A stretch of DNA of 64,000 bases from assembly GCA_002256205.1 (NCBI GenBank), contig NKIW01000009.1:1-64000 (forward strand). The letters are read 5' to 3'. Both the position numbers and the translations under genes were made by a program. Of this stretch, positions 1-7,219 are shown piece by piece (position 1 is the stretch's first letter; the number at the start of each line of letters is the position of its first letter). The notes beneath the pieces were generated by a model, which was not told the DNA's origin, did not search any database, and saw only the letters and a program-made list of their open reading frames with translations. Source of the DNA: Rhizobiales bacterium PAR1. Its GTDB lineage: Bacteria; Pseudomonadota; Alphaproteobacteria; Rhizobiales; Beijerinckiaceae.

Positions 1-149
1 ACGTCCATGCCGCCGTACTTGGCCTTCCAGTTGTAAAGGGTCGCTTCCGATATCCCATGCCTGCGCGCCAGGTCGGCGGTCTTCGCGCCGGCCTCATGCT
101 CCTTCAGCACAGAAATGATCTGCTCTTCCGTGAATCTTGCTCGCTTCAT
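1..149 (-). CDS. IS3-family transposase OrfA, N-terminal part (3' end outside window)
   Basis: Minus-strand reading from the ATG at 149 gives about 49 residues beginning MKRARFTEEQIISVLKEHEA and containing LARRHGISEATLYNWKAKYG. This is the helix-turn-helix of the transposase-8 (IS3/IS911/IS407 OrfA) family, which binds the element's terminal repeats; OrfB would be made by programmed frameshifting. The helix-turn-helix is intact as far as visible. The leucine zipper and the junction with OrfB are beyond the left edge, so whether the element is active cannot be judged. Confidence 0.85.
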   Translation of the reverse strand, partial: MKRARFTEEQIISVLKEHEAGAKTADLARRHGISEATLYNWKAKYGGMD

Positions 150-212
150 CAGTCCGTCCTCATCAGGGCCGGACTCTAACTCCATGTGGAGGAAAATCTC
201 AGTGGCAGGTCA
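1..212 (-). mobile_element. Left end of an IS3-family (IS407-like) insertion sequence, cut by the window edge
   Basis: Read on the minus strand, the element begins at 212 with TGACCTGCCACTGAG, a TG-initiated terminus of the kind IS3-family elements carry. About 63 bp later comes the start codon of an OrfA-type transposase. The rest of the element (OrfB and the right end) lies left of the window. The flank from 213 onward is non-transposon sequence. The target duplication cannot be checked because the other end is missing. Confidence 0.75.
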
Positions 213-227
213 CCATATCCCCATCCC

Positions 228-316
228 CAGACGTCCATTTCCGCCCGTAAGAGTCTGAAAAACCTCAACAATTCTAGGCTATACATTCCCTAGACGTCCT
301 CAGACGTCCATTTCCG
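228..316. repeat. Direct repeat CAGACGTCCATTTCCG upstream of the integrase remnant
   Basis: The 16-mer CAGACGTCCATTTCCG occurs at 228-243 and again at 301-316, with a third partial copy (AGACGTCC) at 292-299. The copies lie between the IS end and the integrase start. Short direct repeats in this position could be integrase arm-type sites, an att core, or an earlier insertion duplication. The sequence does not decide between these. It does not resemble a tRNA 3' end. Confidence 0.5.
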
Positions 317-326
317 TGCGCTTGCT

Positions 327-389
327 ACCAACGTTTTCGTTGGTGCTCCTGTTGGCCTTGAGGCGAAGCCAACAGGCGCGAGGCCAACA
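327..389. promoter_or_regulatory. Two tandem hairpins directly upstream of the integrase start
   Basis: ACCAACG-TTTT-CGTTGGT (327-344) is a perfect 7-bp stem with a TTTT loop. CCTGTTGGC (348-356) pairs perfectly with GCCAACAGG (368-376), and a third GCCAACA (383-389) immediately precedes the ATG at 391, so alternative pairings are possible. The same arrangement (CTGTTGGC, CCAACAG, GCCAACAG, ATG) recurs at 4224-4263. A role in translational control or recombination is inferred only. Confidence 0.45.
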
Positions 390-390
390 A

Positions 391-960
391 ATGGCACTAA
401 CCAACAAGCAGATCGACAACACCAAGCCCGGTCCAAACATCATCAAGCTATCAGATGGCGGTGGTCTTCAACTTTGGGTCATGCCGAACGGATCGAAATT
501 GTGGAACCTCGCCTACAGAGATAGCGCGCAAAAACAGCGCAAGCTCTCATTTGGCCCTTATCCGCGTCTGGGGTTAGCGGATGCCAGAAAGAAGCGCGAT
601 GAAGCCAAGGCTTTGTTGGCCTCAGGGATTGATCCAAACCAACAGAAGCGCCTCGACAAGCTCTCCAAGGCCATAAGCGACGCCACCACCTTCAAAGCCA
701 TTGCCGAGGAATACCTCGACAAGATGAAGCGCGAAGGGCGTGCAGCCTCAACGCTGGAAAAAACCGAATGGCTTTTGGCGATAGCTTTTCCTTTCATCGG
801 AGAGCGCCCGATAAGTGAGATCAAGCCGCAAGAGATTCTTGCAGTTCTCAGGCGTCTGGGGCTGGACAAGAGACGGAGAACGGATTGCCTCTATAGCTAT
901 GCCGTTGCCGTTGAGAGCCCTTCCAGCGCCCTCCTGATGCGTCTCCTATCGGGTGGATGA
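391..960 (+). pseudogene. Truncated P4-type tyrosine integrase (DUF4102 arm-binding plus core-binding region)
   Basis: From MALTNKQIDNTKPGPN the frame matches P4-like phage/island integrases: the N-terminal arm-DNA-binding DUF4102 domain (about residues 1-90, with LSDGGGLQLWV and KLSFGPYPRLGLADARKKRDEA-like sequence split by normal spacing) and the SAM-like core-binding region (about 100-160, ending EILAVLRRL near 860). The catalytic domain with the R-H-R-H-Y residues is absent; after about 865 the frame runs 30 unrelated residues to a stop. Full-length relatives are about 400 residues, so this is a remnant. The start at 391 is preferred over an upstream in-frame start at 316 because family homology begins there. 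It indicates a decayed genomic island. Confidence 0.8.
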
Positions 961-1349
961 GGAAAGCGTCTCCCAGACCATCGAGCTTGTCGGCAAGCCC
1001 TGTCGGTTCGGTGGGCGGCATTGGCTCGCAATCTGCCCGCGTACCGGGCTCACAGTCGCCAAGCTCTACAAGCCCTTGTGGTGCCAAGCGCTTCCTTGCC
1101 CGCAAGGCTTGGCGGCTCGCCTATCGGTCACAACGGACGGCAGCGGGTCTGGATCGCGCCCTTCAGCGCCGGGACCGCATCTTGTTCGCCAAGCTCAAAT
1201 CGGATGATCCTTCCATGCCGATCAAGCCTACGTGGATGCGGTGGAAAACTTTCCAGCTTTGGGTCAACACCATGAACCAAGCCGAAGACGCCTTTGATCG
1301 GGATTTTGCGGCGAGGTTTGGAGGGATGGGTAATCTCTTGGGAAAATGA
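932..1349 (+). pseudogene. Frameshifted small conserved hypothetical protein (CRFGG / KLY motif family)
   Basis: One frame reads VSYRVDEESVSQTIELVGKP, then CRFGGRHWLAICPRTG and TVAKLYKP (to about 1078). The next frame continues CGAKRFLARKAWRLAYRSQR, then LDRALQRRDRILFAKLKSDD and onward to a stop at 1349. Together they match a widespread alphaproteobacterial hypothetical family with paired cysteines (zinc-ribbon-like CRFGG...CP...). The break is an extra C in a CCC run near 1075; the second copy of this stretch at 4073-4210 lacks it and stays in frame. The 5' part before 932 is missing or scrambled at the junction with the integrase remnant. Function unknown. Confidence 0.65.
963..1101 (+). 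repeat. Direct repeat, copy 1 (139 bp), left boundary of the glycan islet
   Basis: This segment starts AAAGCGTCTCCCAGACCA and matches 4073-4210 with two substitutions and one single-base indel. It lies inside the frameshifted hypothetical gene. Sequence diverges immediately on both sides of the repeat. Confidence 0.9.
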
Positions 1350-1526
1350 GGCAAAAGCAAAGGCAAAAAGGTAACTTGGGGGCAGGAAACGGAAGGGCAG
1401 TTTTTCGCTAGAAGAGCGGCAAATTGCCAATCGGCAGGTCGGGGGCTAGACTGTCGCATCCGGGCACCGTAACTTCCTTGGCCGTCAGCGGTTGTCCTGG
1501 ATTCGGCGATTCAGTCGGAGAACTTG

Positions 1527-2078
1527 ATGCGCCCAACTTTCATTGCTGGCGTTGTCGTCCGCGAACTTGCCCCGCATGCCGACGAGCGTGGGCGCTTCAC
1601 CGAAATATACCGCGAGGCTTGGAACACCTGCCCCCCTAATTTGCAGTGGAATTGCGTGTGCAGCAATGCGCGCGTGCTGCGTGGCGTGCATGTCCACGCT
1701 GTGCATCACGACTATCTCTTCGTCGCTGCGGGTACACTCGTACTCGGTCTGCATGACATCCGACCGGAGAGCGCAACCCGCGCGAGCTCTGAGATGATCG
1801 TCATCGAGGCTGAGAAGCCGCTGGGTATCGCCATTCCACCGGGAGTTTGCCATGGCTTCTATTTCCCTATTCCCTCAGTGCACGTCTATGCCGTTTCGGA
1901 ATACTGGAATGCCAAAGACGAACTGGGGTGTCGTTTTGACAGCCCGGAACTCGGTTTGGACTGGCCGGATCGAGAACCACTTCTTTCCGAGCGTGATATG
2001 AAGGCCGGCGACTACGCGCAGATGTGCCAGAAATATGCGGTGGCAAGCGAGCAATCCGGCTCAGGAGAAACCCGCTGA
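1527..2078 (+). CDS. RmlC-like dTDP-4-dehydrorhamnose 3,5-epimerase family protein
   Basis: A 183-residue cupin of the RmlC family, whose members epimerise dTDP-4-keto-6-deoxyhexoses for surface polysaccharides. Landmarks are DERGRFTEIYRE near residue 20, LRGVHVHAVHHDY (the family RGxH motif with the catalytic-site His), HDIRPES (usually VDLRxxS), IPPGVCHGFYF (usually IPxGFAHGF) and a C-terminal LLSERDMKAGDY. Length is normal. The RGVHVH stretch departs from the canonical RGLHxQ, so the nucleotide-sugar substrate may differ. The start at 1527 follows CGGAG; a TTG one codon earlier is possible. First of three overlapping islet genes (TGATG overlap with the next). Confidence 0.8.
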   Translation: MRPTFIAGVVVRELAPHADERGRFTEIYREAWNTCPPNLQWNCVCSNARVLRGVHVHAVHHDYLFVAAGTLVLGLHDIRPESATRASSEMIVIEAEKPLGIAIPPGVCHGFYFPIPSVHVYAVSEYWNAKDELGCRFDSPELGLDWPDREPLLSERDMKAGDYAQMCQKYAVASEQSGSGETR

Positions 2079-3013
2079 TGGCCACGGTCGGCTTGTTCGG
2101 ATTTGGTCGATGGGGAAAACTGATTTTCCGAGATCTGCGCATTCTTGGCGCTGAAGTTCGCGTGATAGTTCCCAGCGAGGAAAGTCAGCGGGCGGCACTT
2201 GCGGCGGGAGCAATGTCGGTGCAGGCGGATTGTGTGACGTCAGACGAACTCGAAGCCCTCGCTGACGTTGACGGCTATGTCGTTGCGGCACCGACGGTCC
2301 TGCATGCAGAGATCCTTTTCAAGCTGGTGGCGACGCGCAAGCCGATTTTCGTCGAGAAGCCCTTCGCGGTCGATAGAGATGCCAGCCGCAAGCTGGTCGA
2401 TGTCGCTGGCGAGCGTATCTTCATAATGGACAAGTGGCGTTATCACCCCGGTATCGACAAACTAGCTGAACTCGTTCGCTCGGGCGTGCTCGGTGATATC
2501 GTGGCGCTGCGCTCCTTCCGGCTCGGTTGGGATAATCCGCATCGTGATGTCGATGCAATCTGGATCCTTGTCCCGCACGATCTGAGTATCGTCCAGCATA
2601 TCATCGGCACCTTGCCAGCGCCGAGACTGGCGATGTCGCTCGGTGCTAACGGCATCGGAAACGATCTGCTCGCAATCTTGCAGGATGGCGACTCCGGCCC
2701 GAAAGTGACGATTGAGATTTCCGCCAACCATCCGGTGTCACGCCGAGCGGTCACCGTTATCGGCACGAAGGGCAGCGCGCAGCTTGGCGATTCCTACGAT
2801 GACAGCGTTGTCTTCGCAGCCGGTGTGCCCAACGGCACTGCCGGCAAGCCTGAGTTGATTCCGGTAGGCGCGCAAATGCCGCTGCTTGCGGAACTGCGCG
2901 CCTTTCTAGCCCATCTCGCAGGCGGCCCACCGCCGCTCTCCCCTGCCATCGACGGTTTGCGGGTTGTTGAACACATTATCACTTTGCGGAAATTAGCGGG
3001 CATGTTGTCATGA
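2078..3013 (+). CDS. Gfo/Idh/MocA-family sugar oxidoreductase
   Basis: About 311 residues starting MATVGLFGFGRWGKLIFRDL, an N-terminal Rossmann fold with the GxGxxG nucleotide motif, followed by FVEKPFAVDRDASRKL around residue 90, the conserved EKP signature of the Gfo/Idh/MocA family. The C-terminal alpha/beta domain completes a normal-length NAD(P)-dependent dehydrogenase acting on sugars or nucleotide sugars. The start codon overlaps the epimerase stop, and the gene overlaps the glycosyltransferase by 4 bp, so the three are translationally coupled. Together they could make and transfer an unusual deoxy or keto sugar. The exact substrate is not readable. An in-frame upstream start at 2024 lies inside the previous gene and lacks family similarity. 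Confidence 0.85.
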   Translation: MATVGLFGFGRWGKLIFRDLRILGAEVRVIVPSEESQRAALAAGAMSVQADCVTSDELEALADVDGYVVAAPTVLHAEILFKLVATRKPIFVEKPFAVDRDASRKLVDVAGERIFIMDKWRYHPGIDKLAELVRSGVLGDIVALRSFRLGWDNPHRDVDAIWILVPHDLSIVQHIIGTLPAPRLAMSLGANGIGNDLLAILQDGDSGPKVTIEISANHPVSRRAVTVIGTKGSAQLGDSYDDSVVFAAGVPNGTAGKPELIPVGAQMPLLAELRAFLAHLAGGPPPLSPAIDGLRVVEHIITLRKLAGMLS

Positions 3014-4059
3014 ACGGCGCGGATACGGCCGCGTTGTTCACCGTGCTTCTGCCAGTACATCGCCCACCGGCACTGCTACCTTTTGCCATCGAGAGCGTGC
3101 TTGCCCAGCGCGAGACGCGCTTCCAACTCTGCATCATCTGCGATGGCACACCATCTGAGACCGTTGCCTGCGCACAAGAATTCGCAGCGAGGGATGCGCG
3201 GATCAAAGTCTTCCCGTTCGAAAAGGGAGAACGCCACGGCGAGGCGCATCGCCACCATGTTCTCCAAGACGCTAACACCGAATTTGTTGCGCAGATCGGC
3301 GATGACGATCTCTGGTTTCCCGACTATCTCGATGAAATGGCGGCCCTACTCGTCCATGCCGATTTCGGTAATCTGCCTCAGACGGAACTGACCTCGGAGG
3401 GCAATATCGGGATATATGCCGAAGATCTCGACAGTCCTGTCGTACGCCGGAAGATGCTTGATGAAAAATGGAACATGGTCGGACCAACCTTTGTCGGTTA
3501 CCGGCTGAGCGCCTACCGCCAGTTGCCAGAGGGCTGGAGCCCGGCACCGCCTGATATCTGGACCGATCTCTATATGTGGCGAAAGTTTCTCGCTATGCCG
3601 GGCTTCCGGTTCGCAACTCGATTAAGTGCGCAAGCACTAAAGCTCTCCGCTGAGACACGACAGGCGTTAACGCTAGCCGAACGAGTTACGGAAACGGCCA
3701 CTTTAGCCGATCGTCTGCGTGATCCCGTCGCCCGCAGTCATTTCCAGATTAAGGCACTGGAGAAACTTGCCATCGGCCAACGCAATGAGCGCCAGCAGCT
3801 TGAAGCCGAAATCACCTCGCAGCGGCAAAGTCTGGTCGCGGAGCATGAGGCTCGTGAGGCACAACTCGAAGCAGAACTGATGCGAACTAGGAGCGACTTT
3901 GCTGCAACGCATCAAGAACTCACCCGTCGCCTGGAAGCGATCAGCGAGATCACCGATGGACTCGGCGCATCTCGGTCCTGGACTCTGGTGAGGAGCATGA
4001 CGCCAGCCGGGCCGGCCATGGATCGCATTGCCGAACTCGCCCGCACAAAGGACGACTGA
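3010..4059 (+). CDS. Family 2 glycosyltransferase with C-terminal coiled coil
   Basis: A 349-residue protein. Residues 1-120 are a GT-A fold: FTVLLPVHRPPALLPFAIES at the start and QIGDDDLWFPDYL as the metal/nucleotide-sugar-binding acidic motif. Residues about 215-320 are rich in Glu, Gln, Arg and Leu with heptad character (NERQQLEAEITSQRQSLVAE), predicting a coiled coil. Near the C terminus, LGASRSWTLVRSM resembles the SxSWRxTxPLR motif often found after such coiled coils in polysaccharide glycosyltransferases. Probably cytoplasmic or membrane-associated, transferring the sugar made by the two upstream enzymes to a glycan or protein. It ends 13 bp before the second copy of the flanking repeat. 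Confidence 0.8.
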   Translation: MNGADTAALFTVLLPVHRPPALLPFAIESVLAQRETRFQLCIICDGTPSETVACAQEFAARDARIKVFPFEKGERHGEAHRHHVLQDANTEFVAQIGDDDLWFPDYLDEMAALLVHADFGNLPQTELTSEGNIGIYAEDLDSPVVRRKMLDEKWNMVGPTFVGYRLSAYRQLPEGWSPAPPDIWTDLYMWRKFLAMPGFRFATRLSAQALKLSAETRQALTLAERVTETATLADRLRDPVARSHFQIKALEKLAIGQRNERQQLEAEITSQRQSLVAEHEAREAQLEAELMRTRSDFAATHQELTRRLEAISEITDGLGASRSWTLVRSMTPAGPAMDRIAELARTKDD

Positions 4060-4072
4060 AAAACGATCCGGC

Positions 4073-4210
4073 AAAGCGTCTCCCAGACCACCGAGCTTGT
4101 CGGCAAGCCCTGTCGGTTCGGTGGGCGGCATTGGCTTGCAATCTGCCCGCGTACCGGGCTCACAGTCGCCAAGCTCTACAAGCCTTGTGGTGCCAAGCGC
4201 TTCCTTGCCC
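4073..4210 (+). repeat. Direct repeat, copy 2 (138 bp), right boundary of the glycan islet
   Basis: Near-identical to 963-1101: T to C in ACCACCGAG, C to T in GGCTTGCAA, and one C fewer in AAGCCTTGTGG. The missing C keeps the CRFGG...KLYKPCGAKRFLA reading frame open across the copy, so this copy preserves the ancestral frame while copy 1 is broken. Similarity stops abruptly at 4210. Confidence 0.9.
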
Positions 4211-4223
4211 CCGCCCATAATTA

Positions 4224-4263
4224 CTGTTGGCGTTGGCGCGACCCAACAGCCGTTAGCCAACAG
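4224..4263. promoter_or_regulatory. Alternative hairpins upstream of a short ORF, matching those at 348-389
   Basis: CTGTTGGC (4224-4231) can pair with GCCAACAG (4256-4263), or CTGTTGG (4224-4230) with CCAACAG (4243-4249). An ATG follows at 4264. Order and sequence echo the element in front of the integrase remnant, so both ends of the islet region carry it. Function unknown. Confidence 0.4.
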
Positions 4264-4377
4264 ATGTCATTGCCCGATGATAAGACTCGGGCGATCAAGA
4301 CCATTGGCAAGGCCCAGTTAATCACCGCCGAGAAGAACCTAAGGCGCTGTGTCAGTCCTGTAGGGGACAAGGTTTGA
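4264..4377 (+). CDS. Short ORF, possible gene remnant
   Basis: A 37-codon frame, MSLPDDKTRAIKTIGKAQLI and onward to TGA at 4377, begins directly after the hairpin element. The position mirrors the integrase start at 391, but the translated sequence does not clearly match an integrase. No ribosome-binding site is evident because the hairpin occupies the region. It is listed as a possible fragment only. Confidence 0.2.
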   Translation: MSLPDDKTRAIKTIGKAQLITAEKNLRRCVSPVGDKV

Positions 4378-4656
4378 CACCCCTTGGGAAAGCACTGATG
4401 GTACTAAATTCGCCCGTGAGATTATCCCGATCTACGCAATGATGATACGCGCCCATGCCGCATTATCATTCATAGCCCATGAGATCATCTTCCGCTTCGT
4501 GGAGCACGCAATTCCGTGTGCCCTGAAGCCGGAGAACACCATGCCCTGCATCCCGCCCCCCGCAACTGCGGCAATCATCGGCTGCGGCGATTGCTTCGCG
4601 GCGTGAGCATCGGCGGCGCTATCCGGCACCCTTTTTCGTCGCTTTCGGAGAGCATC
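4378..4656. other. 279 bp without a convincing gene
   Basis: Plus-strand frame 4439-4606 is open (MMIRAHAALSFIAHEIIFRF and onward) and the opposite strand is open as well, but neither matches a family I recognise or has a good ribosome-binding site. The stretch separates the islet from the backbone gene at 4657 and may hold its promoter. Confidence 0.4.
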
Positions 4657-5268
4657 ATGCCACAGATACCATCGAGCAATATTGCCTTCACACCGACCAT
4701 CAAGGCGATCCAGCAGCGCAAAGGTTCGCGCCATGGTTATGCGCAGATGGAAGCGCGCGGCGGCTGGCAAACGACGATCACGTCCGAGCTTGCGACCTTC
4801 ATCGATACGGTGCGGAGCTTCTATCTCGCGACCGCCAATGCCGAGGGCCAGCCCTATATCCAGCATCGTGGGGGCCCACCGGGGTTTCTCCAAGTGCTTG
4901 GCGAAAGCACGCTTGCAATCGTTGATTTCAAGGGCAATCGGCAATTCATCACGCAAGGCAACCTTGAAGAGAACGCCAAGGCCTTCATCTTCCTCATGGA
5001 TTACGAAAGCCGTCGCCGGATCAAGATCTGGGGCACCGCGCGTATGGTCGAGGACGACACTGCCCTGATCGGGCGTCTGATGCCCGAAGGCTATACCGCG
5101 AGGCCGGAGCAGGTTCTGCTCTTCGAGATCGAAGCGTGGGATGCGAATTGCCCGCAGCATATTCCTCAACGCTTCGAAGCCGAGGATGTCGCGCGTGCCC
5201 TGGCAGCGCGCGATGCCCGCATCGCCGAACTTGAGGCGCGGCTGGCAGAGGCAACGAAGAAGGGCTGA
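4657..5268 (+). CDS. PNPOx-like (pyridoxamine 5'-phosphate oxidase family) FMN-binding protein
   Basis: A 203-residue protein starting MPQIPSSNIAFTPTIKAIQQ after a CGGAGAG ribosome site. The split-barrel core contains FIDTVRSFYLATANAEGQPY, IQHRGGPPGFLQVLGE and GNRQFITQGNL, typical of flavin-binding PNPOx-related proteins that use FMN or F420-like cofactors in redox or detoxification reactions. Residues 170-203 (ARALAARDARIAELEARLAE) form a short coiled coil. The ending FEIEAWDANCPQHIPQRF is characteristic of the bacterial PPOX subgroup that is not the true PdxH. A longer in-frame reading from 4516 lacks family similarity. Substrate unknown. Confidence 0.8.
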   Translation: MPQIPSSNIAFTPTIKAIQQRKGSRHGYAQMEARGGWQTTITSELATFIDTVRSFYLATANAEGQPYIQHRGGPPGFLQVLGESTLAIVDFKGNRQFITQGNLEENAKAFIFLMDYESRRRIKIWGTARMVEDDTALIGRLMPEGYTARPEQVLLFEIEAWDANCPQHIPQRFEAEDVARALAARDARIAELEARLAEATKKG

Positions 5269-5319
5269 GCCGCTCTGGCTCCTGCCCGGATGTGTCGTGC
5301 GTTTACAGGGCGTCCTTTT

Positions 5320-5339
5320 GGGGGCGCTTTTGCGCTCCC
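5320..5339. terminator. Hairpin between convergent genes
   Basis: GGGGGCGC-TTTT-GCGCTCCC forms an 8-bp stem (one G-T pair on the plus strand) ending next to the upp stop at 5341. The flavoprotein gene converges from the left. No clear U-tract follows on either strand, so intrinsic termination is tentative. Confidence 0.35.
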
Positions 5340-5340
5340 G

Positions 5341-5970
5341 TCAATGCGTGCCGTAGATGCGATCGCCGGCATCGCCGAGGCCGGGCATGATATAGCCCTT
5401 CTCGTTCAATCCGCGATCGATGGAGGCCGTCCAGATCGGCACGTCAGGGTGCTCGGCGCGCATGCGCTCGATGCCCTCAGGTGCGGCGAGCAGGCAGACA
5501 TACCGGATATCCCTCGCCCCGCGTGATTTGAGGCGCTCAATCGCCGCGGTGGCGGAATTCCCGGTCGCGAGCATCGGGTCCGTGACGATGATCAGACGGT
5601 CGGCCAGATCATGCGGCGCCTTAAAGAAATACTCGATGGCTTCGAGTGTATCGTGATCGCGGTAGAGCCCGACATGGGCCACGCGCGCGGAAGGGATCAG
5701 CTCCAGCATGCCCTCCGCGAGCGCAAGGCCGGCGCGGAGGATCGGCGCAAGAACAAGCTTCTTGCCCTCGATCATCGGGGCATCCATCGCCTCCATCGGC
5801 GTTTCGATGGGCGCAAGGGTGAGCGGGAGATCCTGCGTCACCTCATAGGCGAGGAGCATCGCGATTTCGCGCACGAGACGGCGGAAGCCGGAGGTCGAGC
5901 GCGTTTTATCCCGCATTAGCGATAATTTATGCTGCACCAGCGGATGCTTGACGACTGTAACGCCCTTCAT
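5341..5970 (-). CDS. upp: Uracil phosphoribosyltransferase
   Basis: A 209-residue enzyme converting uracil plus PRPP to UMP in the cytoplasm. The sequence is canonical: [20 protein letters not shown] at the start, the PRPP loop [12 protein letters not shown] at 129-140, and the uracil-binding C terminus [18 protein letters not shown]. Length matches bacterial Upp. It is the last gene of a minus-strand operon, 22 bp after URC4. In the URC pyrimidine-degradation route described in the yeast Lachancea kluyveri, a uracil phosphoribosyltransferase (URC6) works with URC1 and URC4, so here Upp probably serves catabolism as well as salvage. Confidence 0.97.
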   Translation of the reverse strand: MKGVTVVKHPLVQHKLSLMRDKTRSTSGFRRLVREIAMLLAYEVTQDLPLTLAPIETPMEAMDAPMIEGKKLVLAPILRAGLALAEGMLELIPSARVAHVGLYRDHDTLEAIEYFFKAPHDLADRLIIVTDPMLATGNSATAAIERLKSRGARDIRYVCLLAAPEGIERMRAEHPDVPIWTASIDRGLNEKGYIMPGLGDAGDRIYGTH

Positions 5971-5992
5971 GGCGATCTCCCCCTACCCTTGA

Positions 5993-7219
5993 TTAGAAAA
6001 CCGTCCCGTCGCTGACGATCCGGAGCGGTGGCCCGCCGTCAGCACGGGCCTCGCGCGCAAGCTGCCTGCCGGTCGCCCAGGTGCCGCCTTCAAGCACCTT
6101 GGCGAGCGGAAAGTCCACGACGGAAACGCCAAGCACATTCCGGACCAGCGGCGCGATCTCATCGAGCAGCGCAACCGTCAACGCTCGCCATTCGATGATC
6201 ACCGTGCTTTCGGGGCGGTATTCGCCTGCGAGAAGCGCCGCATCCTTCGGCATGATGACGCCGCCATCGAGAAACAGCCCGCCGTTGCGATATTCAGCAA
6301 GACCCGTAAGGGCATCGATGCCTTCGACCGACAAGCCAGCAGCGACAATCGGCTCGATCAGCGAATAGGAGAGCCATTGCGAGAGCTTGTGGAACGGCAC
6401 GAGGTCGCTCCCCTCCGTGCCGTCCTGAAGCGCGGGATAGCGCCAGCAATCACCGAGTGGGACGCTGCCAAGGCTGAGGCGTGAGGGCCAGATCGGTCCG
6501 AGATGCGCCAGAACGGCTTCAAGAATGGCGGCAGCGGGCACCGCCCTGGGGTGCGCGGCGATCAGCAGATCGAACAGCGCACCGGGACGCGGCGCGCCGT
6601 CCGCATCGCGCAGCGTGGAAGCCAGGAGCACCTGCCCCAGCGCGTTGATCAGGCCCGCACGCCCCTCCAGCCCTTCGAGCGGATTTTCCGGGCCGACCTG
6701 AAAGCCCTTGGCGATATCCGCGGATGTAAATGCCGCAAGGCGCTTGGCATCCGCGCGCAGGGGTTCGTTTGGGTTGGCAGAGAAGGCACCAGCGGCAAAC
6801 ATATCGAAGCTGGCGAGTGCGAGCCCCTCCGAGCGCCCGACTGCCACGCCGGTCGCGGGATCGCGGTAGCGCCAGGTGGGCCCGGCACCGGCATCAAGCA
6901 GCACCGAGACTATGGCGAGATCGAAGGCCGCGCGGGCGCGTTCAGCCGGAGAAGGCCAGCGCGTTTCCGCAGCGAGCCGCGCCCAGCGATCCTCACCTGC
7001 ATGCACAAAATGCCGCCAGCGAGCATGGAACGGCACCTTCAGATCCGGGTAAGCCGCGCGTGTCACCGTCGCCACCCGCGCGGCGAGCGCCGGAAGCCGA
7101 TCGAGATGCAACACGAAGTGTTCGAGCTTGCCCGCGACACCAAGATCATAGAGCCGACGCGTCCGGGTGCGGACAGCGGCGGCGGAAAGCAGGTTTTTCG
7201 CGCGATCAGAACTTTTCAA
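5993..7219 (-). CDS. URC4/Urg3-family protein (DUF1688), pyrimidine catabolism
   Basis: About 408 residues. The chosen start is a TTG at 7219 (MKSSDRAKNLLSAAAVRTRT), giving a 14-bp overlap with the URC1 end; upstream codons are out of the family. Landmarks include GSVPLGDCWRYPAL, LVPFHKLSQWLSYSLIEPIV and AEYRNGGLFLDGGVI, all characteristic of DUF1688. The family is required for uracil degradation by the URC pathway in yeast and is found beside URC1 homologues in bacteria; its exact chemical step is unsettled. Operon position between URC1 and upp supports this role. Confidence 0.88.
   Translation of the reverse strand: MKSSDRAKNLLSAAAVRTRTRRLYDLGVAGKLEHFVLHLDRLPALAARVATVTRAAYPDLKVPFHARWRHFVHAGEDRWARLAAETRWPSPAERARAAFDLAIVSVLLDAGAGPTWRYRDPATGVAVGRSEGLALASFDMFAAGAFSANPNEPLRADAKRLAAFTSADIAKGFQVGPENPLEGLEGRAGLINALGQVLLASTLRDADGAPRPGALFDLLIAAHPRAVPAAAILEAVLAHLGPIWPSRLSLGSVPLGDCWRYPALQDGTEGSDLVPFHKLSQWLSYSLIEPIVAAGLSVEGIDALTGLAEYRNGGLFLDGGVIMPKDAALLAGEYRPESTVIIEWRALTVALLDEIAPLVRNVLGVSVVDFPLAKVLEGGTWATGRQLAREARADGGPPLRIVSDGTVF

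Noticed and set aside
327-389. Integron attC-like site
   Set aside because: The GTTGGC/GCCAAC arms do not satisfy the GTTRRRY/RYYYAAC core-site rules, and no integron integrase is present.
4432-5169. 245-codon minus-strand frame opposite the PNPOx-family gene
   Set aside because: Overlaps a clear flavoprotein and lacks any recognised motif.
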